Positions 21,388 through 28,669 of a stretch of 64,000 nt of DNA are shown here, piece by piece. The DNA lies in contig NZ_CP159808.1 in NCBI RefSeq assembly GCF_047717795.1, positions 1,054,001-1,118,000 of the forward strand. Reading direction: 5' to 3'. Position 1 is the first letter of the stretch; the number at the start of each line of letters is the position of its first letter. A program made the position numbers and the translations under genes. The notes below the pieces were generated by a model, which was given only the letters and a program-made list of their open reading frames with translations, made no database searches and was not told the origin of the DNA. The stretch comes from Marisalimonas sp016777705 (GTDB lineage: Bacteria; Pseudomonadota; Alphaproteobacteria; Puniceispirillales; Marisalimonadaceae).

Positions 21388-21734
21388 TCTTATCTCGAAA
21401 TTTTTTTAAAATTTAAATAATATAAAATTAAGAGGAGCTATAATTAATGTCTGTTAAATGTATCACTAGTAAAATCTCCACAATTTTATAAGGAAGAAAG
21501 TCGTTTAACTGCCCTCCAACACCCTGATAAGAAGCATAAAATCGTAAAATTTATTGGATTTCAAACTATTAAATTTTGATTAATATATGTTGATATAAAT
21601 TTATTATTATTAACAATATGTTGATTTTTTTATTTCACGAATCGTGAAAATTACTTGAGAAAACTAATTTAATAGAATCAATTAAGAAAACACTTAAATT
21701 AATGTTTTTTTTAATAAGTATTATCAACTAAATT
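21388..21734. promoter_or_regulatory. 347-base intergenic region upstream of the tps operon
   Basis: This is the only gene-free stretch above 300 bases. It is very AT-rich and lies between the end of the YciI gene and the start of tpsB, so it should hold the tps promoter on the minus strand. The clearest element is the 17-base palindrome at 21633-21649. I could not fix -35/-10 boxes or a convincing terminator for the YciI operon. Confidence 0.5.
21633..21649. promoter_or_regulatory. 17-base perfect palindrome, possible operator
   Basis: TTTCACGA-a-TCGTGAAA has 8-base arms around one central base and stands out because it contains C and G in an AT-rich spacer. It lies about 245 bases before the tpsB start. 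It has no T-run typical of a terminator directly after it on the minus strand. Function as a repressor site is inference. Confidence 0.45.
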
Positions 21735-22028
21735 TCAAAATTTTGATAAATTATCAACTCTTTTATTAAACGGTGAAATTGTGATTTGATCCCAAACACC
21801 AGCTTTAAATATTGGGTCATTTGATTGGAATTCTTTTACTTCATTTTCAGTTTCTGCTTCAACCATAAAAAATGAGCCATTCATGACATTACCTGAGATA
21901 TCAGTCAAAGGACCTGAAATTAAAGTTTTAATTGGGTGCCTTGCTAAATATCTTCTATGTTCGTCTATTATCCCCATTCTTTTTTCAAAAGAATTTGGCT
22001 TATCTTTACATAAGATTACCCATATCAT
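21735..22028 (-). CDS. YciI-like protein
   Basis: A 97-residue YciI-family (dimeric alpha/beta barrel) protein. Such proteins often sit in degradation operons, and some act as small dehalogenases or lactone/dienelactone-type enzymes, but most lack a known reaction. The conserved His is H24 (DEHRRYL) and a DP pair follows at 71-72 (SNDPIF). I chose ATG 22028 because GAGA lies 6-7 bases upstream and the family normally starts just before the first strand. The frame also allows a TTG at 22043, but that lacks a ribosome site. It is the last gene of a three-gene minus-strand operon with the cupin and the dehydrogenase. Confidence 0.8.
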   Translation of the reverse strand: MIWVILCKDKPNSFEKRMGIIDEHRRYLARHPIKTLISGPLTDISGNVMNGSFFMVEAETENEVKEFQSNDPIFKAGVWDQITISPFNKRVDNLSKF

Positions 22029-22046
22029 TTGATTCTCATTCAAATT

Positions 22047-22610
22047 TTAATTGTTTTGATTTTCAAATTCTGCAATTCTTTTATAAGCTAGATCTGTAAA
22101 TTCAGCCTTTGGGGCATTACCAGCAATCACAACTAACAAAAGATGCTCTTCGTCTTGATTGCCTTCAGTAATATTCATAAAACGCCTTGAGCTTCCAGGA
22201 GGAAAAGAAATCACATCACATGGACCTAAATCTACAAAATCTAATTCGTTGCCCTCATTCCATTCACATCTCCACTTACCTGTAATTGGCATAAAGGTCT
22301 CATTTGTATCATGATTGTGCATCAAGGGACCCTTTCCTGGTTTACATCTACAGAAACCAAGGTTGAAACCTTCTGATATATTAATGGCAGGCATTTGTGC
22401 ATTATCATTACCTAATGGAGAAACATGCTTGCTATCACCTTTTGGTGGCTCAAAACCAATAATATTAATTAATTCTCTTGTACATTCTGGTAATTTACTA
22501 TCAGGCAAACCTAGCTTTGAACCACTTTGATTGGCAAAAAAAGCTATACGCTTATCCATATCACTTCTAGAAAGCGTTCTAATTTCAGGTAATTTTTTTT
22601 GATTTTCCAT
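22047..22610 (-). CDS. Cupin-domain protein, probably a metal-dependent enzyme
   Basis: A 187-residue protein with one cupin barrel in its C-terminal half. The first cupin motif is HNHDTNETF, giving metal ligands H98, H100 and E104. In the second motif (FPPGSSRRFMN, about 137-146) the usual fourth ligand His is Arg142, so metal binding would be altered or three-coordinate. The start has a strong AGGAG site. It lies 9 bases after the dehydrogenase gene and just before the YciI gene, so the three are probably co-transcribed. A ring-cleaving or oxygenase role would fit the context but is not shown. Confidence 0.8.
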   Translation of the reverse strand: MENQKKLPEIRTLSRSDMDKRIAFFANQSGSKLGLPDSKLPECTRELINIIGFEPPKGDSKHVSPLGNDNAQMPAINISEGFNLGFCRCKPGKGPLMHNHDTNETFMPITGKWRCEWNEGNELDFVDLGPCDVISFPPGSSRRFMNITEGNQDEEHLLLVVIAGNAPKAEFTDLAYKRIAEFENQNN

Positions 22611-22619
22611 AATAACTCC

Positions 22620-23492
22620 TTATTCATTATTTAATTTAAGTTGTTCAAAAATAGCAGCTGTATCATGTGTTATTGGAATATTTTCTTTAGATTTATTATA
22701 AACATCAGCAGCAGCCTCAAACGTAGGTGACTTTAAGTTGTTGCTTTTTAAGAATTGACTTATTACGTCAATGTCTTTTAAAAAAATTCTCATCGATGCT
22801 GTAGCTGGTTCATATTGTTTGTTAATCATTAAAGGCATTCTTTTATCAAGCATAACAGAAGTAGCTGCCCCAGCATTTAAGACATTATAAATCATGTTTT
22901 CATCTAAGCCGGCCTTTTGTCCCAAAAGCAATGCTTCAGCGGTAACCGTATTATGAACTGTTACTAACAAATTAGCTAAAATTTTAAATTTAATGCCATT
23001 ACCAAATGCTCCTACATACATGTGTTTTCTGGCAAAACTATTAAAGATGTCTTCACATTCACTAACAACGCCCTTCAGGCCACTGGACATAACTACAAGG
23101 TCTTTTAATTTAGCTTGCGCACCAGTGCCACTTACAGGAGCATCAATAAGTTCTATTTTTAATTTTTTAAGTTTGTTTTTGGCTTCTAATTTATCTTCTA
23201 AAGAAATGGTATTCATATCTATGATTATTTTTGTTTCCAATAAAGATTTATTATTTTCAATTTCTTTAATAACATCTTTAAAAATTGGGACTGTAGGTAA
23301 ACTTAAAATTACTATTTTACATTTTTTTGTCAGGTCATTAATATTATCTAAAATCAAACCTCCTAGTGAAGAGAATAAATTTCTATTATTTTTATCTGGA
23401 TCTACTCCGAACACTTGATAACCACTTGCGAGCAAATGCTTAGCATAAGAACCACCCATTGCACCTAAGCCAATTAGACCGACAGTTTTCAA
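22620..23492 (-). CDS. 3-Hydroxyisobutyrate-dehydrogenase-family oxidoreductase
   Basis: A 290-residue beta-hydroxyacid dehydrogenase that should oxidise a 3-hydroxy acid with NAD(P). The N-terminal Rossmann motif is GLIGLGAMGG (5-14). The substrate-binding segment DAPVSGTGAQAK starts at 118, where the family has DAPVSGG. The expected catalytic lysine is K170 (GNGIKFKILAN). The start codon is TTG at 23492. No nearer ATG would keep the Rossmann strand, and AGGAGG lies 8 bases upstream. It is the first gene of the operon with the cupin and YciI, divergent from the luciferase-like monooxygenase gene. Confidence 0.85.
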   Translation of the reverse strand: MKTVGLIGLGAMGGSYAKHLLASGYQVFGVDPDKNNRNLFSSLGGLILDNINDLTKKCKIVILSLPTVPIFKDVIKEIENNKSLLETKIIIDMNTISLEDKLEAKNKLKKLKIELIDAPVSGTGAQAKLKDLVVMSSGLKGVVSECEDIFNSFARKHMYVGAFGNGIKFKILANLLVTVHNTVTAEALLLGQKAGLDENMIYNVLNAGAATSVMLDKRMPLMINKQYEPATASMRIFLKDIDVISQFLKSNNLKSPTFEAAADVYNKSKENIPITHDTAAIFEQLKLNNE

Positions 23493-23632
23493 TAAATAAA
23501 CCTCCTATAAAAAGTTTATGTTAACTATAAACCATACATAATTAAATCATACTTTCTGATAGAGGCAATAAAAAATAATCATTTAATATTTCATAATCAA
23601 TAATTTAATATTTATTTTTTTGGAGTTTTATT

Positions 23633-24730
23633 ATGGATATTGGTTTTTTTACTATGCCTATACATCCTATTGATAAAGATTATAAAAAATCTTTGTCAGA
23701 AGATCGTCAGGCTTTTTTGTTGGCTGATAGGATTGGCTTTTCTGAAGCTTACTGTGGTGAACATGTTACAGATTCTGCGGAAAATATAACCTCTAGTGCA
23801 CTTTTTATAGCATCTATAGCCTCTTGCACTAAAAATATAAGACTGGGTACCGGCACAGTTAACATGCCTAATTCACACCCAGCTGCGATTGCAGGTCAAA
23901 TTGCAATGCTTGATCATATGCTTGATGGCCGTCTAAATTTTGGAATTAGTCCAGGCGGACTCGCATCGGATGCTGAAGTATTTGGAAATCTTGATAAAGA
24001 TAGAAACGAGATGTTTGTAGAATGTATTGATATGGTTCTAGAGATTTGGAAACGAGACGCACCGTATAACATAAAAGGAAAATATTGGAATATATCAACT
24101 GAAAGAACGCAGATGACGGAAATTGGACAAGGTATAATGCAAAAACCACTTCAAAAGCCTTACCCACCTATTATTTGTACTGTAGTGGCCCCATTTTCTA
24201 AAGGATTAATAGCTGCTGCTGCTAGAGGCTGGCACCCTATATCGGCTAATTTTCTTTTACCTAAATGGGTAAAAACACATTGGCCTAGTTATGTTCAAGG
24301 TTGTGAACAAGGTGGCTTTAATCCAGATCCTAAAAATTGGAGAATTGCAAAATCAATATTTGTCTGTGAAGATAGAAGTAAAGCAAAAGAATATGCTTTA
24401 GGCAATGGAAGTCCTTATGTATTTTATTACAAACAATTACTTACTAAAATGTTAAAACACGGTAGAGCTAATTTATTTAAAGAAAATCAAGACATGCCTG
24501 ACAGTGATTTAAAATTAGAGGATATTTGTAATAAACTAATTTTATTTGGTTCCGCTGATGAAGTTGTAGATAAAATTATGGAATTCAGAGAAGAAGTAGG
24601 AGATTTTGGAACTTTGTTATATGCTGGTCATGATTGGGCTGATGTGGATTTAGCCAAAAAATCTATGGAATTAATGGCAGAGAAGGTAATGCCTAAAATT
24701 AATCAAAATATCTACATAGCTGCTGAATAG
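23633..24730 (+). CDS. Luciferase-like (LLM) flavin-dependent monooxygenase
   Basis: A 365-residue single-domain TIM-barrel protein of the bacterial luciferase/limonene-monooxygenase type, which uses reduced FMN supplied by a separate reductase. Recognisable elements are the early FFTMP strand, GEHVTD near residue 42, LGTGTVNMP near 85 and DGRLNFGISPGG near 110. A GGAG ribosome site precedes the ATG. It opens a plus-strand run with an alpha/beta hydrolase, VOC protein, cyclase-family hydrolase, FAD hydroxylase and OsmC, with gaps of 7-30 bases, so it is likely the first enzyme of a catabolic operon. Substrate unknown. Confidence 0.85.
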   Translation: MDIGFFTMPIHPIDKDYKKSLSEDRQAFLLADRIGFSEAYCGEHVTDSAENITSSALFIASIASCTKNIRLGTGTVNMPNSHPAAIAGQIAMLDHMLDGRLNFGISPGGLASDAEVFGNLDKDRNEMFVECIDMVLEIWKRDAPYNIKGKYWNISTERTQMTEIGQGIMQKPLQKPYPPIICTVVAPFSKGLIAAAARGWHPISANFLLPKWVKTHWPSYVQGCEQGGFNPDPKNWRIAKSIFVCEDRSKAKEYALGNGSPYVFYYKQLLTKMLKHGRANLFKENQDMPDSDLKLEDICNKLILFGSADEVVDKIMEFREEVGDFGTLLYAGHDWADVDLAKKSMELMAEKVMPKINQNIYIAAE

Positions 24731-24738
24731 GGTAAATT

Positions 24739-25533
24739 ATGAAAAAAGTTTCTATAGAAAATGGTAATTATCTAAATGTAAAAGTTGATGGCAATAAAGA
24801 CCTTCCTGCAATTATTTTTTCTAATTCTTTAGGAACTGATATGCGAATGTGGGATTGTCAAATAAAAGAATTAACAGACAAATTTTGCATTGTTAGATAC
24901 GACACAAGAGGTCATGGTCAAAGTAGTCCAGTAGAAGGCCCCTATTCATTTGATATGCTTGAAAATGACGTCATTACTATTCTAGATGACCTTCAAATTG
25001 AAAAAGCACACTTTATAGGCCTGTCTATAGGAGGAATGACTTCCCTTGGGCTTGCATTAAAGCATCAATCTCGATTTAATAAGATCATTTGTTGTGCTGC
25101 AAGAGCGGATAACCCTCCTCCATTCATAGAGGGCTGGAACCAAAGAATAGCTGTTATTGAATCAAAAGGCACTGCAGGGGTAGTTGAGGGTTCTCTTGAA
25201 AGATGGTACAGCGATACATTTAGAGAAAACCATAAAAATATAGAAACCATTAACCTTTCAAAGGAAATGATAACAAATACATCAAATAAAGGATATATTG
25301 GTTGTGCGCATGCTTTAAAAACTCTAAATTATTTGAAAGATTTATCAACAATTAACAGAGAAATGCTTTTCATTGCTGGTGAAAATGATATGGGAGCTCC
25401 AGCTTTGACTATGGAGGAAATGTCACATCTCACTCCCAACAGCAAATATGTCTGTATACCTGGAGCAGCACATATTTTAAACATAGAGTCTCCAGATTTA
25501 GTAAATGAAACAATTCAGAATTTTTTAGATTAA
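24739..25533 (+). CDS. Alpha/beta hydrolase, enol-lactonase-like
   Basis: A 264-residue alpha/beta hydrolase closest in style to 3-oxoadipate enol-lactonase (PcaD) and related ring-product hydrolases such as NicD. The expected catalytic triad is S96 in GLSIGGM, D217 in GENDMGAP and H245 in GAAHILN. It starts 8 bases after the monooxygenase gene. In context it could open a lactone or cleave an N-formyl amide produced upstream. The exact reaction cannot be read from sequence, so no gene symbol is given. Confidence 0.82.
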   Translation: MKKVSIENGNYLNVKVDGNKDLPAIIFSNSLGTDMRMWDCQIKELTDKFCIVRYDTRGHGQSSPVEGPYSFDMLENDVITILDDLQIEKAHFIGLSIGGMTSLGLALKHQSRFNKIICCAARADNPPPFIEGWNQRIAVIESKGTAGVVEGSLERWYSDTFRENHKNIETINLSKEMITNTSNKGYIGCAHALKTLNYLKDLSTINREMLFIAGENDMGAPALTMEEMSHLTPNSKYVCIPGAAHILNIESPDLVNETIQNFLD

Positions 25534-25554
25534 TAATATTAATGAGGTTTGACA

Positions 25555-25971
25555 ATGGCTTTAAAAACTTTTGAACACGTACTTATACTTGCAGATGACG
25601 TTGATAAAACAAAGGACTTTTATGTTGATATTTTAGGCTTAAATATTGGCTACAGACCCGATTTCCCATTCAAAGGTTATTGGCTGTATTTGGATGAGAA
25701 CCCAAAAGCTGCCTGCATTCACTTAGCTATGAGAAAACAAGATACTGGACAAGACTATTATATAGGCAAAAAAGACGATGTTAAATCAGGTTCTGGTGCA
25801 ATAGATCATGTGGCGTTTAATGCAGATGATATTGAAGGTATGAAAGCAAAGCTTGAAAAAATATCAATAGAATACACCCATAGAAAAGTTCCAGGCTTCC
25901 CTTTAGAACAATTATTTATAATGGATCCAGACGGTGTCAAAGTTGAACTTAATTATGCAACAAGCGAATAA
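25555..25971 (+). CDS. VOC-family protein (glyoxalase/extradiol dioxygenase fold)
   Basis: A 138-residue vicinal-oxygen-chelate protein with one full glyoxalase-like unit. The metal ligands line up as H8 (FEHVLI), H85 (IDHVAF) and E131 (VKVELNY), so it is probably an active metalloenzyme: an extradiol-type dioxygenase, isomerase or lyase. I chose ATG 25555 because GAGG lies 7 bases upstream; a TTG six bases earlier is less likely. It sits between the alpha/beta hydrolase and the cyclase-family gene in the same operon. Confidence 0.82.
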   Translation: MALKTFEHVLILADDVDKTKDFYVDILGLNIGYRPDFPFKGYWLYLDENPKAACIHLAMRKQDTGQDYYIGKKDDVKSGSGAIDHVAFNADDIEGMKAKLEKISIEYTHRKVPGFPLEQLFIMDPDGVKVELNYATSE

Positions 25972-25994
25972 AATTTAATCTAAGGGAGTTTAAA

Positions 25995-26963
25995 ATGCCT
26001 CACAAATATAATGAAAAAATGTTTGATATTAAGCACTTAAGAGAAACTGCAGAAAAGTTAAAAAATTGGGGACGGTGGGGTCCTGATGATGAAATTGGTA
26101 CATTGAATTTTATAACACCAGAGAAAGTTGTTGATGCAAGCAAACTGATTAAGAGAGGAAAACGTTTTAGCCTCGGATTGAATTTTGATAGACACGGACC
26201 TCAAAAAGGAAGTTGGGGAAACAGATTTAATCCAATTCATTTGATGTTAGCTACAGGAACAGATGCAGTAGCTGGAAGGTTTGATGATTTTGGACTTAGA
26301 TATGCAGACGACATGATTTCTTTACCTTTACAATGTGCAACTCAATGGGATGCCCTAGCGCATATTTTTTATGATGATTATATGTGGAATGGTTATGATG
26401 CAAGACTGGTAGACAGTGATGGAGCTCAAAAAAATGGAATAGAAAAAGTAAGAGCTGAAATGGCTGGTAGAGGTGTACTTTTAGACGTGGCACGTTGGGC
26501 TGGGGTTGATTTTTTTGAAGACGGAGTTGCCATCACCTCAGATGACTTAAATGAATGTGCTAAATCACAAAACATAGAAATAAAACAAGGTGATTTTGTT
26601 ATTGTGAGAACCGGTCAAATGGAACAAAGATTAGATTGTGGTGAATGGGGTGGATATGCTGGCGGAGACGCACCTGGATTAGCCTTTGACACTGCTCAAT
26701 GGATCTATGATCACGAGATAGCTGCTATTTGTACTGACACATGGGGGTGTGAAGTTAGACCTAACCAAACTAAAGATGCTCAACAACCGTGGCATTGGGT
26801 GGTAATTCCAATGATTGGTATTACCATGGGCGAAATTTTCTATCTTAGAGATTTAGCATCTGATTGTGATGAAGATAAAGTTTATGAATTCTTTTTCTGC
26901 GCACCACCATTACCAATAACAAAAGCCGTTGGTTCTCCAATTAACCCTATGGCTATCAAGTAA
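25995..26963 (+). CDS. Cyclase-family metal-dependent hydrolase
   Basis: A 322-residue protein of the cyclase/kynurenine-formamidase family (PF04199 type), whose known members hydrolyse N-formyl, amide or lactam bonds, for example isatin hydrolase. The family-typical WGPDDEIGTLNFITPE segment is at about residues 28-43. The metal-site motif HxGTHxD is degenerate here: CATQWDALAH (114-123) with T116, D119 and H123. A GGGAG site precedes the ATG. A ring-opening or deformylation step in the local pathway is a reasonable inference. Confidence 0.83.
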   Translation: MPHKYNEKMFDIKHLRETAEKLKNWGRWGPDDEIGTLNFITPEKVVDASKLIKRGKRFSLGLNFDRHGPQKGSWGNRFNPIHLMLATGTDAVAGRFDDFGLRYADDMISLPLQCATQWDALAHIFYDDYMWNGYDARLVDSDGAQKNGIEKVRAEMAGRGVLLDVARWAGVDFFEDGVAITSDDLNECAKSQNIEIKQGDFVIVRTGQMEQRLDCGEWGGYAGGDAPGLAFDTAQWIYDHEIAAICTDTWGCEVRPNQTKDAQQPWHWVVIPMIGITMGEIFYLRDLASDCDEDKVYEFFFCAPPLPITKAVGSPINPMAIK

Positions 26964-26970
26964 AAATACA

Positions 26971-28167
26971 ATGAAACCAACTGCTACTATAATCGGTGGC
27001 TCAATAGCAGGTTTATTTGCTGCTAATGCCCTTATAAAAAAAGGCTGGGACGTTTCTATTCATGAAAAAGTTCCAGTCCCACTATCTGGAAGAGGCGCAG
27101 GAATAGCTACATATGATGATTTAGCTGAATTTGTTTTTAAAGCAACCAACAACAGTAATGTTCTTGGAACAACAGCTAGATCAAGGGTTTCTCTGGATTT
27201 AGACGGCAATATAAGTGCCAGCCATAATTATCCTCAAGTATATACCAGTTGGCAGTATTTATTTACAATTCTTAGGGAAAATATAGATAATAAATGTTAT
27301 TTCATGGGCGATGACTGTATTGGTATTAAACAAATTAATAATAAGGCTATAGCTTTATTTGAAAGTAGAAAAGAAAAAAAATCTGATTTAATAATTATTG
27401 CAAATGGCATTAAATCTGAACTCAGATCATATATAGATAAATCTGCTTATCCTAAATATGCAGGTTATGTTGGCTGGAGAGGAGTGGTTAACGAAAACCA
27501 ATTATCCGCAAAATCGTTAGAAACATTATCAAATTATTTCATTGTCGTTCTTCCATACAATCAACAAATAGCCTCTTATCCAATTGCTGGAGAAGGAGAA
27601 GACCCATTTACAAAGGGGAAAAGAAGAATTAACTGGATTTGGTATAAACCTGCACCTGATGAGGCCCTAAAATCGTTGTTGTTGGGAAAATCTGGTAAAC
27701 AATATATTGATGGTATTCCTCCAGATGAAATACGCACAGACATTGTCCAAGCTTTATATGAAGAAGCAAATAATAAATTACCACCTCAATTAAAAGAATT
27801 AGTTGAGATGACAGCACAGCCACTCATACAGCCAATTTTTGACTTAGAAAGTCAAAAGATGAGAAATAATAGAATTGTAACAATTGGAGATGCTGCTTTC
27901 ACAGCTCGTCCACATGTTGGAATGGGTGTAACAAAAGCTGCTAAAGACGCTTTCACATTATCAGAACATTTGGACCATAATAAATATTTAGAGAGCTTGA
28001 ATGATTGGGAATCTAGTAGATTAATTGAAGGTAAATTTATTGTTAACAGAAGTAGAATGTTGGGAAAGTATCTCTCTAATTATAAAGAGGATAAGACTAT
28101 AGAAATGCCAGATGTCATCAATGTCCTAAAGGATACGGCTATAAGCTTAAATGATATTATCAACTAA
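26971..28167 (+). CDS. FAD-dependent aromatic hydroxylase, dihydroxypyridine-monooxygenase-like
   Basis: A 398-residue class A flavoprotein hydroxylase. It shows the FAD-binding GGSIAG (9-14) after a beta strand, a GRGAGIATY segment near 40, and the second FAD motif GDAAFTARPHVGMG from about 306. The segment RRINWIWYKP (218-227) resembles 2,6-dihydroxypyridine 3-hydroxylase of nicotine degraders more than the phenol or salicylate hydroxylases. The real start is ATG 26971, seven bases after the cyclase-family stop; the longer reading begins at a TTG inside that gene. Together with the molybdenum hydroxylase it hints at hydroxylated N-heterocycle substrates. Confidence 0.82.
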   Translation: MKPTATIIGGSIAGLFAANALIKKGWDVSIHEKVPVPLSGRGAGIATYDDLAEFVFKATNNSNVLGTTARSRVSLDLDGNISASHNYPQVYTSWQYLFTILRENIDNKCYFMGDDCIGIKQINNKAIALFESRKEKKSDLIIIANGIKSELRSYIDKSAYPKYAGYVGWRGVVNENQLSAKSLETLSNYFIVVLPYNQQIASYPIAGEGEDPFTKGKRRINWIWYKPAPDEALKSLLLGKSGKQYIDGIPPDEIRTDIVQALYEEANNKLPPQLKELVEMTAQPLIQPIFDLESQKMRNNRIVTIGDAAFTARPHVGMGVTKAAKDAFTLSEHLDHNKYLESLNDWESSRLIEGKFIVNRSRMLGKYLSNYKEDKTIEMPDVINVLKDTAISLNDIIN

Positions 28168-28189
28168 TATAAATATGATGGAGAGTTAA

Positions 28190-28669
28190 ATGAGTAACAA
28201 ATCATTTTCTTTAAAGTTTAAAGGTGATGCAAGAAATACTGGATCAATGCGAAATGATATAGACGTTTCATTTGAGTCTATGAATGAGAAGTTTAAACTC
28301 GCAACAGATGAAGGAGCTTTTCATGGAGGCAAAGGAACAGCTCCTCCTCCACTTGCCCTTTTCACCGCTTCATTATGTGGCTGCGTGATGACACAAATTA
28401 AGGCTTTTGGAAAAAAATTAAAAATTGAAGTTGATGAAATTAAAATTGATGCTTCTATGAACTGGAATGGTGAGATAACTGATGAGGGTCCTTATAAAGC
28501 AAGCTGTGAGGGTTATAATTTAGACGTTGATATTATCAGTAATGAAAATATAGAAAATAAAGTCAAACTATTAAACGCAGCTATTGACGGATGTTTTATA
28601 GAAGCATCCTTAAAACCTGGTTTAGTTAAACACCGATTAAAAAATGAAGAAAATTGGATAAGTATATAG
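28190..28669 (+). CDS. OsmC-family protein
   Basis: A 159-residue OsmC/Ohr-like protein. Cysteines suited to the peroxidatic pair are C63 or C65 (SLCGC) and C135 (DGCFIEAS). The family reduces organic hydroperoxides, though many catabolic-operon members are uncharacterised. A GGAGAG site lies before the ATG. It is the last gene of the operon and its stop abuts the stop of the convergent molybdenum hydroxylase large subunit. A second, only distantly similar OsmC gene lies on the other side of the hydroxylase genes. Confidence 0.82.
   Translation: MSNKSFSLKFKGDARNTGSMRNDIDVSFESMNEKFKLATDEGAFHGGKGTAPPPLALFTASLCGCVMTQIKAFGKKLKIEVDEIKIDASMNWNGEITDEGPYKASCEGYNLDVDIISNENIENKVKLLNAAIDGCFIEASLKPGLVKHRLKNEENWISI

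Noticed and set aside
21447..21491. A 14-codon plus-strand reading frame with AGAGGAG upstream in the tps spacer.
   Set aside because: Good ribosome site but far too short, no recognisable sequence and no downstream gene on that strand; most likely chance.
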